Assembly (NCBI GenBank): GCA_963691715.1
Contig: OY829281.1
Coordinates: forward strand, 3,038,001-3,102,000
Direction: 5' to 3'
Source of the DNA: HXMU1420-13 sp963691715
GTDB taxonomy: Bacteria; Bacteroidota; Rhodothermia; Balneolales; Balneolaceae
Length of the DNA stretch: 64,000 nucleotides
Part shown: positions 46,690 to 55,367 of the stretch, in pieces
Numbering within the stretch: position 1 is the first letter of the stretch
Layout of the letters: the number at the start of each line of letters is the position of its first letter
Position numbers and translations under genes: made by a program
Notes under the pieces: model-generated
Database searches by the model: none
What the model saw: only the letters and a program-made list of their open reading frames with translations
Told to the model about the DNA's origin: nothing

Positions 46690-48048
46690 ATGGATTTATT
46701 TCAAAACTCTACATCGAAGCCGAGCAATAGTGCTAACACAAACATTGGTAATCATCAACAACCTCTAGCAACCAGAATGAGGCCTAACTCGTTAAATGAT
46801 TATGCGGGCCAAAAGCATATAGTTGGAGAGGGAAAGATGCTTTATCGAATGATTGAACACGGGGTGATAGGATCAATGATATTTTATGGACCGCCAAGCT
46901 CGGGAAAAACCACATTAGCACATGTAATATCCAAAGAAATTAATGCAACATTCGAGGTTATTAATGCTGTATTGGATGGCATTAAAGAATTAAAAACTAT
47001 AATAAGCAAAGCAGAAAAACTTCGAAAACTGAATGGTAGCAAAACTATTTTATTTATTGATGAAATTCATCGATGGAACAAAGCCCAACAGGATGCTCTA
47101 CTTCCTCACGTAGAATCTGGAATAGTTACTTTGGTTGGAGCAACTACTGAAAATCCATTTTATTCATTAGTGAATCCACTCTTATCACGTTGTCAATTGT
47201 TTGAATTATATCCATTAACTACAGATGATGTTAAGTTAATGATCAACCGAGCATTAGATGATGAAGAAAATGGATTGGGTAAATTGAATATTACGGTAAG
47301 TGAAGAGGCATTATGTTATGTTTCTGAATATGCAGGAGGAGATATACGGAATGCATTAAACGCACTTGAAGTAGCGGTGTTATTAGCAGAGAAAGATAAA
47401 AATGCATTAATAACGATTGATTTAGAAATTGCTAAACAAACAATACAAACACGTAATATTAAATATGACAGAACCGGAGACGAACATTATCATTTAATAT
47501 CTGCTTTAATAAAATCAATTCGTGGATCGGATCCTGATGCGGCTTTGTATTGGATAAGTGCAATTCTAGAAGCGGGGGAAGACCCCAATTTTATTTTCAG
47601 AAGATTATTAATTTTAGCTTCAGAAGACATAGGATTAGCGGAGCCGAACGCAATAACTATCGTTAATTCATGCCATGAAGCATACATGAAATGCGGAATG
47701 CCTGAAGGAGTATATTTTATATCTCATGCCTGTATGTATCTAAGTTTATGTCCTAAAAGTAATAGTTTAGGGGGCATTTTCTCAGCGGGGAAAGAAATTA
47801 AACAAAAAGGAATAAAAGATATCCCAGATTATTTAAAAGATAAAACTGCGAATAAATTAAAGTCGAGATATCTGGATATCGAAAATGCTTCTGATGAGTA
47901 TAAGTATCCACACTCTTATCCTAAAAATTGGATCAATCAGCAATATTTACCCAATGAGGTAAAGGAAATATCATTTTATAAGCCTGGTAGTGAAGGTAGG
48001 GAAGGATTGTTGAATAAAAGGCTTGATGCGATAAAGAATCAGAAGTAA
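46690..48048 (+). CDS. rarA: replication-associated recombination protein A (RarA/MgsA)
   Basis: AAA+ ATPase of the clamp-loader type that acts at stalled forks. Walker A FYGPPSSGKTT (66-74), Walker B LFIDEIHRWN (121-130), the GGDIRNALNALE sensor region, and the C-terminal tetramerisation domain (MPEGVYFISHACMYLSLCPKSN) are all present. The length of 452 residues is typical. The first 20 residues (PSNSANTNIG) are low in complexity and probably flexible. A hairpin follows immediately. Confidence 0.95.
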   Translation: MDLFQNSTSKPSNSANTNIGNHQQPLATRMRPNSLNDYAGQKHIVGEGKMLYRMIEHGVIGSMIFYGPPSSGKTTLAHVISKEINATFEVINAVLDGIKELKTIISKAEKLRKLNGSKTILFIDEIHRWNKAQQDALLPHVESGIVTLVGATTENPFYSLVNPLLSRCQLFELYPLTTDDVKLMINRALDDEENGLGKLNITVSEEALCYVSEYAGGDIRNALNALEVAVLLAEKDKNALITIDLEIAKQTIQTRNIKYDRTGDEHYHLISALIKSIRGSDPDAALYWISAILEAGEDPNFIFRRLLILASEDIGLAEPNAITIVNSCHEAYMKCGMPEGVYFISHACMYLSLCPKSNSLGGIFSAGKEIKQKGIKDIPDYLKDKTANKLKSRYLDIENASDEYKYPHSYPKNWINQQYLPNEVKEISFYKPGSEGREGLLNKRLDAIKNQK

Positions 48049-48051
48049 AAA

Positions 48052-48083
48052 AACAGCCGAAGAGGATCAATTCTTCGGCTGTT
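48052..48083 (+). terminator. hairpin after rarA
   Basis: AACAGCCGAAGA pairs with TCTTCGGCTGTT around an eight-base loop, 4 bp after the rarA stop. The following bases are GTTGTTGG, not a T run, so it may act as a weak terminator or as part of the RNA structure at 48097-48148. Confidence 0.6.
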
Positions 48084-48096
48084 GTTGTTGGAGTCA

Positions 48097-48148
48097 CTAA
48101 TACATTCGAAAGGTTGTAGCCTAACCAACTGGTCCTCTCGCGTATTAG
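48097..48148. other. folded intergenic element with 23S-rRNA-loop-like sequence
   Basis: In the gene-free stretch 48049-48355, CTAATAC (48097-48103) and GTATTAG (48142-48148) close a 52-base unit. Inside, GTTG/CAAC (48113-48116/48126-48129) can form a second stem. On the minus strand the segment reads CGAGAGGACCAGTTGG, close to the sarcin-ricin loop region of 23S rRNA, though the flanks do not match rRNA. No ORF covers it. It may be a small RNA, a leader or a chance fold; function unknown. Confidence 0.35.
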
Positions 48149-48269
48149 GCGGAATAAACACTAACTTAATCGATTATAAAGTACGCAAAAAACAATAAAT
48201 ACTAAAATAATTTAGGTAATTTTATTATTTATCTTAAATATAAATAGTATAAATGAAAAAGCGCTTACA

Positions 48270-48295
48270 TTAACAGTGTTAACTAAATGTTAACA
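48270..48295. promoter_or_regulatory. TGTTAAC direct repeat upstream of FMN reductase gene
   Basis: TGTTAAC occurs at 48277 and again at 48288, 11 bp apart (one helical turn); each contains the palindrome GTTAAC, and TTAACA precedes them. It lies 60-85 bp before the ATG at 48356. A candidate binding site, unsupported by any known regulator. Confidence 0.3.
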
Positions 48296-48355
48296 ATTTA
48301 AGCTGAATGAAACAGAATTTTTTGCTGTTTTTGGAGCATAAAAAACCAAATTTCT

Positions 48356-48907
48356 ATGAACATAAAAATTATAAGTTCTACCGATCGACCAAAATCTACT
48401 TCATTAGCTGTATCTAATTATGTGAAAAAATTATTCATGAAATGGGATATAGTTGCCGAGGTAATATCACTCGCAGATTTTCCACTTCCCGACGTTAAAG
48501 GTGGGAAATACGGGGAAGAAATTGAAAGTATCGAAAAATTTCGAAAGCCCATCCTGGAAGCTGATGCTATTCTATGGGTAATTCCAGAATACAATGGGAG
48601 CTTTCCTGGTATCCTTAAGTTATTTATTGACTATTTGCCTTTCCCAGAAGCTTTTTTAAATACTAAGATGAGTTTTATTGGTGTTGCGGCTGGTGCATTT
48701 GGAGGGTTAAGAGCAGTTGAACAGTTTCAAATGATAATGAATTACCGAAATGCACCACAATTTCCAGAAAGAGTGTTTATTCAACGGTCGCACAAAATCT
48801 TTCACCCTGAGAATGGTCTTAATATACCTCTTCAGCAAGATTTATTAGAAAACCAAATAAAGGGGTTTGTGAAATTTGTTAACAGTTCGAAAGAACCTGC
48901 TATTTGA
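48356..48907 (+). CDS. NAD(P)H-dependent FMN reductase family protein
   Basis: A flavodoxin-like fold of 183 residues. The phosphate loop (ISSTDRPKSTS) at residues 5-15 and the conserved WVIPEYNGSFPGILKLFIDY segment at 78-97 place it in the FMN_red family, which reduces flavins or quinones or azo compounds with NAD(P)H. Its physiological substrate is unknown. It is convergent with the response-regulator gene, with only 2 bp between stops, so transcription must overlap or stop weakly. Confidence 0.88.
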   Translation: MNIKIISSTDRPKSTSLAVSNYVKKLFMKWDIVAEVISLADFPLPDVKGGKYGEEIESIEKFRKPILEADAILWVIPEYNGSFPGILKLFIDYLPFPEAFLNTKMSFIGVAAGAFGGLRAVEQFQMIMNYRNAPQFPERVFIQRSHKIFHPENGLNIPLQQDLLENQIKGFVKFVNSSKEPAI

Positions 48908-48909
48908 AC

Positions 48910-49614
48910 TTATGATGTTTTTAAGAGATACCCAACACCATGTAATGTGATCAGATAACGTGGCTCATCGGCTTGTTCTTCAATTTTTGCTCGTAACTTA
49001 GATATGTGTACATCAACAGTGCGAGTATTAGTGCTGAATTCATAGCGCCATACTTTTTCAAGGAGTTCATCTCGAGAAACTGGTTCTCCTCCAGCGGATA
49101 GTAAATAACGAATTAATTCAACCTCACGAGCCGTAAGCTCATTTGTTGATCCGTCAGGCATGGTAACTCGTGACTCCAGTAAGTCAATTACAATGCTGCC
49201 TAATTTTAAAACTTCCACGATGTTAGATGACGTATATGCACTTGCTCTCCTCAATCGTGCTTGTATTCTTGCAAGTAATTCTTTTACTCCAAATGGTTTG
49301 GTTAAATAATCATCAGCTCCAAGATTAAGTCCCTTTACTTTATCAATTTCTTGATCTTTTGCTGTAAGCATGATAATAGGAAAAGTATATTTCAAAGCAC
49401 GTACTTCTTTGCAAATATCATAGCCACTTTTACCTGGGAGCATGATATCTAAAATCATTAAATCTGGATTATGCTCTTGAACTAATTCTACAGCTTGTTC
49501 TCCATTTTCACTTACAATTACCGCGTACCCTTCACTTTCTAGAGTATCGCGAAGTGTGAAAATTAAGCTTGGTTCATCTTCTACAACTAAGATTTTAAGA
49601 GACTTATTAGGCAT
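48910..49614 (-). CDS. OmpR-family response regulator
   Basis: Receiver domain residues 5-120 with phospho-acceptor Asp56 (LMILDIMLPGKSG), acidic pair VEDE and conserved Lys in LTKPFG, then a winged-helix DNA-binding domain (ELTAREVELIRYLLS, VDVHISKLRAKIE). The length of 234 residues is normal. Its start overlaps the sensor kinase gene by 8 bp, so the two form a two-component system. Confidence 0.95.
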   Translation of the reverse strand: MPNKSLKILVVEDEPSLIFTLRDTLESEGYAVIVSENGEQAVELVQEHNPDLMILDIMLPGKSGYDICKEVRALKYTFPIIMLTAKDQEIDKVKGLNLGADDYLTKPFGVKELLARIQARLRRASAYTSSNIVEVLKLGSIVIDLLESRVTMPDGSTNELTAREVELIRYLLSAGGEPVSRDELLEKVWRYEFSTNTRTVDVHISKLRAKIEEQADEPRYLITLHGVGYLLKTS

Positions 49615-51322
49615 ACTTTTCTTTATCCATATTTTTAAGGGGTGATAATAAATTATCGTGTGATTTTAGTGCAAAATTTTCATCAACTAGAATAGGAAAT
49701 TTTAAAATAAATGTGGTTCCAACTCCAATGTCACTTTCAACATCAATTTTACCACCATTTAATTCAACCAAATTTTTGACAATATTTAAACCTAAACCAT
49801 GGCCTTTAGTTTTGGCATTTAAGGAATCCTCTACACGGTAAAATTTTTTAAAAATATTTTTTTGATGCTTTTTTGCAATACCTAATCCCGTATCAGAATA
49901 GCTTAAAACTATTGATTGATCTTCGGATTGAACTGTTATGGATATGTTTTTTTTCGTATTGCTATACTTGATAGCATTTTCAGTAAGATTTGCTAAAATA
50001 TTTTCAATATGATCAACATCCACCATTACTAAGCAAGTTTCATTTAAAAAATTGAGGGTTATATTAAACCCTTTACCTTCTATAAAAGCTCGATTTTCAA
50101 CAATGAATTGCTTAACAATAGTATTAATATTAACGGGTTTGGCTTTGATTATTATTTGATTAGAATCTGTTTTAGCCACATCTAACAGTTTTTCAATCAT
50201 CTTTCGCAATCGTATAGCTTCGGAATAAATATGATCACCATATTGTTTGAGACGAACTTGATCTTTTACTCTTCCATCAGAAATGTTTTCGCCTGCAGCT
50301 TGCATTACAGCAAGCGGAGTTTTTAGTTCATGGGTTACGTTTGCTAGAAATCCAGCTTGTCTTTGTGCAAGTTCCCGTTCTCGCTGAGCAGTATAAAACA
50401 TAAATAAAAGTGCACCCATAAGGAATAACACAGCAAAGCCAAGAACAACTAGATTCTTAATTAATGTTGCATTATATGCGGTACTAATTGCATTATCTGT
50501 AAAGGCAATTTTTAAATTCCATGTATCAAACATACTTCCCAAAAATCTTTTCTTATTATCTACTTCATTCATGTCGAAAGATTTAGTAGGATCATTAGAC
50601 GTTAGAACTTTCTCATTAGCCCAATCATGAAGCCAGAGAACGGTTCCAGATACGGAATCAGGATTAAAATACTTCTGCATGAGTGGATTAATTAAGTCAT
50701 TAACTATGTAATCTTTATTTAAAGTAGTAGTAAAGTAACCTATAATTTTATTTTCGTTGATATTAATAAAGCTAATATTCATCGTTCTGTGCGCATCAAA
50801 TTCGATATTATAATTCCATCTATAATCAAAACTATTTAACTCTATCTGTGCTTTTGTGCGTGCTAGCCCCACACCATCGCATATGGTAGTAGGATACATA
50901 TTAGTGAGTTCTAATTGATTGCTAAAATAATCAAAAGCATATATTTGTGAATTTTCTAAGCAAGGATCAACATTTACTGGCGTATAATAAAGACCATCAT
51001 AAATGGAGCTTTGTGATGCTAAAAGTAACTTTTCTTGTAATTGTGGAGGGAATTGTCCAGTTTTTTCAATTGAATACTCAACGGGATCTAGTTCAAGTTT
51101 ATTAAGACCTAGAAAAGGAGTATATAATTCCAATGTCACATCTCTAACTAGATCATCTAATAAAGCCATTTGTCTCTCTTCTTCTCCAAGAGAAATTTTA
51201 TCTCTTATATCATATAATGAATAAACATTCATTCCTGTAAGCGTAATTATAGCAATTAACCCTAGCCCCAATAAGAGGTATCTGAAGCTTTTTTTACTGA
51301 TAAATGTATTGATCGATTGCAT
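49607..51322 (-). CDS. membrane sensor histidine kinase
   Basis: Two membrane helices (about 14-36 and 288-310) bracket a roughly 250-residue extracytoplasmic sensing domain. The cytoplasmic part has the H-box NVTHELKTPLAVMQ (His331), N-box NILANLTENAIKYS, G-boxes YSDTGLGIA and GHGLGLNI. No HAMP domain is evident between the second helix and the kinase core. It is translationally coupled to the response regulator. The signal is unknown; the sensing domain looks CACHE/PAS-like by size only. Confidence 0.93.
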   Translation of the reverse strand: MQSINTFISKKSFRYLLLGLGLIAIITLTGMNVYSLYDIRDKISLGEEERQMALLDDLVRDVTLELYTPFLGLNKLELDPVEYSIEKTGQFPPQLQEKLLLASQSSIYDGLYYTPVNVDPCLENSQIYAFDYFSNQLELTNMYPTTICDGVGLARTKAQIELNSFDYRWNYNIEFDAHRTMNISFININENKIIGYFTTTLNKDYIVNDLINPLMQKYFNPDSVSGTVLWLHDWANEKVLTSNDPTKSFDMNEVDNKKRFLGSMFDTWNLKIAFTDNAISTAYNATLIKNLVVLGFAVLFLMGALLFMFYTAQRERELAQRQAGFLANVTHELKTPLAVMQAAGENISDGRVKDQVRLKQYGDHIYSEAIRLRKMIEKLLDVAKTDSNQIIIKAKPVNINTIVKQFIVENRAFIEGKGFNITLNFLNETCLVMVDVDHIENILANLTENAIKYSNTKKNISITVQSEDQSIVLSYSDTGLGIAKKHQKNIFKKFYRVEDSLNAKTKGHGLGLNIVKNLVELNGGKIDVESDIGVGTTFILKFPILVDENFALKSHDNLLSPLKNMDKEKYA

Positions 51323-51393
51323 AACCGATTAAATAATTACTAAAAAAAATAAATCCAATAGCTGATTAGTAAAATTACGTGAAGTTTCGAGAC

Positions 51394-51780
51394 TTAATTT
51401 GTAAAATTACGGTCGATTGATTCTTTAATATCGTTAAACTCAATCGGCTTGACAAGGTAATCTATGTAGTTTGTTTCTTTAGCACGTTGGACATGATATG
51501 GATCTGAATTACCAGTAATATAAATGACTGGTGCATCTGAAAAATTGCGAATTTCTTTCATCGCTTCGATACCATCCATATCACCTTCTAATGTAATATC
51601 CATTAATATTAAATCTGGCTCTATTCTTTGAGCTACCTCAACAGCAGTTTTTCCGTAAACAAGTTCTCCTTCAGCATCATATCCTAATATTTCTAAATAA
51701 CTTTCATATAATAAGTTTAAAATCAAATCATCCTCGACTATCATGACCGTTTTTTTGTTAGTAGAATTTTTTGATTGCAT
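51394..51780 (-). CDS. stand-alone receiver-domain response regulator
   Basis: 128 residues, one receiver domain with VEDD, phospho-acceptor Asp61 (LILMDITLEGDMDG) and Lys111 in YLVKPIEF. It has no output domain, as in CheY- or Spo0F-like phosphorelay proteins. It lies 71 bp upstream of the sensor kinase gene on the same strand and might take part in the same relay, which is inference. Confidence 0.9.
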   Translation of the reverse strand: MQSKNSTNKKTVMIVEDDLILNLLYESYLEILGYDAEGELVYGKTAVEVAQRIEPDLILMDITLEGDMDGIEAMKEIRNFSDAPVIYITGNSDPYHVQRAKETNYIDYLVKPIEFNDIKESIDRNFTN

Positions 51781-52041
51781 ATCTATAAACTTGGTAAAGT
51801 TTTGAAGGTTTTGGATATAGGTCCAATATTAATCAAATTTAGTTATGAATAAAATTAGTCTTACGTAATATTATTGTTTTTAAAGTTATAAAATATAAAA
51901 TAGATACTTTAGGATGATGTAGAAGATGTAGTAGGAATTTTTAAAGTTTATAGATGAATAATTCGATGTTAATCTGTTAATTGAATTACATTGAGTAAGA
52001 AAGTTATAATAAACTAGGATAATACTTTAGAGCAGATCGTG

Positions 52042-52815
52042 ATGGCATGTAAAATATTGAAATGGATTTTTCCTATAATTATTATCTTTTCTAATGATAA
52101 GGTACATGGTCAAGGTATAGTAAATACCGAAACTATGCTTTCAGATGCAGATCAAGACCTTTCACTTTCCATTGATTTAGCAGGAAATTTTAACTTTGGG
52201 AATATTAAACTATTTCAATCCTCATCAAACATAACTGCTGGACTTAAGAAAAATGAAAGTTTATTTAGAGCCGTATTGGGATATCATTTTTTAAGAAGTG
52301 ATGGTAAAACAAAATCATCGGACTTATTCTACCAACTAAGATATAATTACTTTATTGGTAATCACTCGATGTATGGATTCTACCAAATCCAAAATGCTAA
52401 ATCATTACGTTTAAAAAAAAGATGGTTATTAGGCTCAGGATTTCGATTTGGATTACATAAAAAGGACGATAATTACTTCGATTTTGCTCTAGGGGCTTTT
52501 TACGAATCGGAGACCTATACTGTGAATGAGAATATTATGGATGAATTGTTAGTTCAAAATTGGAAAGCAAATATCAATTCATTTTGGAATCTCAGAATAT
52601 CAACGGATGTAGAATTTTTGAGTACTTTATATTATCAATTAGCTGTAAACTCTTTGTCTGACCAAAGATTATATATGGAAAGTAGGTTGAGCTATGAGCT
52701 AGATCATATGGAATTCAACATTACCTATCGGAATAGAAGTCATACAGTTCCTTACATTAAAGGAATTGAAAAATCAGATCAGGGTTTACTTTTCGGTTTT
52801 TCTTATGACCTATAA
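52042..52815 (+). CDS. DUF481-like outer-membrane protein
   Basis: A signal-like N-terminus (ILKWIFPIIIIF..VHGQ) is followed by many alternating beta strands with aromatic residues (YQLRYNYFIGNHSMYGFY, LGSGFRFGLHK, GFSYDL at the end), the pattern of DUF481-type salt-induced outer-membrane proteins. A GTG at 52039 precedes the ATG used here. It has its own 258-bp upstream region, in which no clear motif was found. Function is unknown. Confidence 0.65.
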   Translation: MACKILKWIFPIIIIFSNDKVHGQGIVNTETMLSDADQDLSLSIDLAGNFNFGNIKLFQSSSNITAGLKKNESLFRAVLGYHFLRSDGKTKSSDLFYQLRYNYFIGNHSMYGFYQIQNAKSLRLKKRWLLGSGFRFGLHKKDDNYFDFALGAFYESETYTVNENIMDELLVQNWKANINSFWNLRISTDVEFLSTLYYQLAVNSLSDQRLYMESRLSYELDHMEFNITYRNRSHTVPYIKGIEKSDQGLLFGFSYDL

Positions 52816-52929
52816 ACTCGCTTTAAGGAGCGTACGTCTTGTAAAATAACAGGTTCATCGAATAAATTACTAGGATAGAGTATTATAATTAATCTTTGGT
52901 ATGCAAACATCAATTAATACATTATTTCT

Positions 52930-53670
52930 ATGAAACGCGTACCATTATTTTTATTACTATGTTTATTATGTATGATCCAAAATGGATGTTTTCTAAAATC
53001 AGTACATCCACTAGTATTTGATGAAGAAGCCATTTTAGTAGAGGGGCTAGAAGGTATTTGGGAGTCAGAAGATCATAGATGGACGTTTATCAATGATTTT
53101 GAAAAATTTCCTAACCTACACGAATATATAGGAGAGAAAACTACCGTAGATTTTGAAGGAGATATGTATATGATACTTATTCAAGATTTAACTGATACCA
53201 CCACTACCGCCGTTAATGAAATGTATGTTGGAAAAATTATAAACTTAAATAATGCTTTTTTTTTGGATATTAGTGTTTTTCTTACCTCTATAGATCCAAT
53301 AAAAATTCCCTCTTCAATTAATCTTTATGGTGAATTTCATGAATTTTCTGTGAACTCTATCAAAATTACTAGTGATTCAGGAACGATCAAAAATGGAGAA
53401 TTTATTGATAATCATTTTTTTCCAGTTCACACTTTTTCAAAAATTTCTATCCATGATAATCAACTCGATATAGAATTTTTTAAATCATCTTTTATAAGTG
53501 ATTTGATTAGTTCGAATAGAATTAGGATTAAACATGAAAAAACCGATGACTCAATACTAATTACAGCTTCAACTAGCGAATTAAAAAAGTTTGTTGAAAA
53601 ATATGCTCATGAAACAGAAGCATTTGAAAAACCACTTGAATTAAGCTTTAAAGGATTTGTACATGAATAG
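52930..53670 (+). CDS. putative lipoprotein of a LytS/LytTR operon (246 aa)
   Basis: Signal sequence with lipobox ending NGC (Cys20), then a mostly beta-strand domain (GIWESEDHRWTFIND, YMILIQDLTDTTTT, VNLYGEFHEF) of unrecognised family. It is expected on the periplasmic side of a membrane. Its 3' end overlaps the next gene, a LytS-type kinase, by 8 bp, so the lipoprotein may supply or modulate the signal for that kinase. That link is inference from gene order. Confidence 0.6.
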   Translation: MKRVPLFLLLCLLCMIQNGCFLKSVHPLVFDEEAILVEGLEGIWESEDHRWTFINDFEKFPNLHEYIGEKTTVDFEGDMYMILIQDLTDTTTTAVNEMYVGKIINLNNAFFLDISVFLTSIDPIKIPSSINLYGEFHEFSVNSIKITSDSGTIKNGEFIDNHFFPVHTFSKISIHDNQLDIEFFKSSFISDLISSNRIRIKHEKTDDSILITASTSELKKFVEKYAHETEAFEKPLELSFKGFVHE

Positions 53671-54697
53671 AAACCTGAAATCCATATTTTTTGGACTTAT
53701 TCAATTCATATTGTTCTGGTTAGTTTCTTTTGCAGTTCTTTTAAAGTTAATGGATCAAGATGGTAACTTGACCACTATAGATTTTATATATACGGGGCTT
53801 TTTCACATTCATCTTATCATATTTGTTAGCCTAAATACATTTCTGTTTATCCCTAGAGATCTTGAAAAAGGAAAGTATTGGATATATGGGCTAGAGATTA
53901 TGATTTTTTTTCTTTTATCATTTGTTCTCTACGAAATGAATTATGATTGGTTGGCTGATTGGATTTTTCCAGATTTCTATTTTGTAGCAGTTTACGAGCC
54001 GCACGAAACCTTAGGTATTCTTTTAATTTATTATGTGGTATCAACCCTTCTTGTATTATCAAAATCATGGTTTAAGGCACTTTCACTTCAAAAAGAAGTG
54101 GCAGAACTAAAAGAATTGACCTCAGCAAATGAATTAAAGTCGTTGAGATCTCAAGTAAGTCCACATTTTTTATTCAATAGTTTAAATACGATCTATGGAT
54201 TAAGCATAAAAAAAGCGCCAGAAACACCAGAGAGCATATTGTCATTATCACAAATTCTAAGATATAATTTAGAACAATCAACGGAGGAGTTAGCTAGCCT
54301 AAGAAATGAGGTTGATTATGTAAAAGATTATATCCATTTACAGAAATCTAGACTTGATTTTCCCGATCAACTAAGGTTGGTAGTATTAGGGGAAATTACA
54401 AATCAGAAAGTTCCTACACTTATGATTATTGAATTTTTAGAAAATGCGCTCAAGCATGGAAATATTCAAACAGAGGGGGCTTTTGTTTATATGAAGATTA
54501 CCATTGATAACGATGTAATGGAAATGATTTGCAGTAACAGTATTGATATAGAAAGAGAACATAAACTTGACTCTACAGGAATTGGGTTAAATAATATTCG
54601 AAAGCGATTAGAATTATTATTTCCATCAAATCATAACTTAGTTGTAAATAAGAAGAACCATGAATTTATTGTAGAGTTGAGATTGAACTATGTCTGA
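53663..54697 (+). CDS. LytS/YehU-family sensor histidine kinase
   Basis: Four membrane helices cover about residues 5-140. The cytoplasmic part has the His_kinase motif SQVSPHFLFNSLNTIYGLS, with the phospho-His about residue 168, LRYNLEQSTEELASL, and the ATP-binding EFLENALKHG and GIGLNNIRKRL motifs. The ATG at 53663 is used rather than the upstream TTG at 53657. It overlaps the lipoprotein gene upstream and the LytTR regulator downstream (8 bp), forming a three-gene operon. Confidence 0.92.
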   Translation: MNRNLKSIFFGLIQFILFWLVSFAVLLKLMDQDGNLTTIDFIYTGLFHIHLIIFVSLNTFLFIPRDLEKGKYWIYGLEIMIFFLLSFVLYEMNYDWLADWIFPDFYFVAVYEPHETLGILLIYYVVSTLLVLSKSWFKALSLQKEVAELKELTSANELKSLRSQVSPHFLFNSLNTIYGLSIKKAPETPESILSLSQILRYNLEQSTEELASLRNEVDYVKDYIHLQKSRLDFPDQLRLVVLGEITNQKVPTLMIIEFLENALKHGNIQTEGAFVYMKITIDNDVMEMICSNSIDIEREHKLDSTGIGLNNIRKRLELLFPSNHNLVVNKKNHEFIVELRLNYV

Positions 54698-55364
54698 TAT
54701 TTCTTGCCTTATTGTAGATGACGAGCCCATCGCACGTGATATTATCCGCCAGTTTGTTGAGGATACTCCGGGCCTAACTGTTGATAGTGAATGTTCAAAT
54801 GCACTGGAACTGATGGAAGTACTAAAAAATAGATCAGTGGATGTAATATTCCTTGATATTAACATGCCAAAGCTCACTGGAATTGAATTTTTACGAACTC
54901 AGCAATTAAATTCGAAGGTGATTTTGACCACTGCTTTTCCAGAGTTTGCCCTCGATGGATATGAATTAAATGTTGTGGATTATCTGCTGAAGCCCATTGC
55001 TTTTCCAAGATTTCTCCAAGCTATAGATAAAGTGAAACAAGAAGTACATGTTCGAAAAGAATTTAATATTACTGTTAAGTCTGATGGAAAAAGTTATAGA
55101 ATCAATGTCAGGGACATCTTATGGGTTGAATCAAAAGGGGATTATCTAATGATTCATACATCGCATCAACGCTTTGTGGTGTATATGACAATGAAAAAAT
55201 TTTTAGAAAAAACCGATACTCAACTACAAAGAGTTCATAAATCTTTTTCAGTTTCACTCTCTGCAATAAAATATGTAGAGGGGAATATTATTTTTTTAGA
55301 AAATAAAGACATTCCTATTGGCGCAAGTTATAAAGAAGGGTTCCTAGAGAAATGGGTATCGTAA
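54690..55364 (+). CDS. LytTR-family response regulator
   Basis: Receiver domain at 1-120 with phospho-acceptor Asp56 (VIFLDINMP) and conserved Lys in YLLKPI, then a LytTR DNA-binding domain from about 130 to the end (YRINVRDILWVESKGDYLMI, LQRVHKSFSVSLSAI). It is the partner of the LytS-type kinase upstream (8-bp overlap). Targets are unknown; it converges with the TonB-dependent receptor gene, with only 3 bp between the stops. Confidence 0.95.
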   Translation: MSDISCLIVDDEPIARDIIRQFVEDTPGLTVDSECSNALELMEVLKNRSVDVIFLDINMPKLTGIEFLRTQQLNSKVILTTAFPEFALDGYELNVVDYLLKPIAFPRFLQAIDKVKQEVHVRKEFNITVKSDGKSYRINVRDILWVESKGDYLMIHTSHQRFVVYMTMKKFLEKTDTQLQRVHKSFSVSLSAIKYVEGNIIFLENKDIPIGASYKEGFLEKWVS

Positions 55365-55367
55365 ATT

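Noticed and set aside
48131..48145. Possible 23S rRNA gene fragment
   Set aside because: Only about 15 bases match the sarcin-ricin region on the minus strand and flanks do not; not enough for an rRNA feature, so it is reported only as an unexplained folded element.
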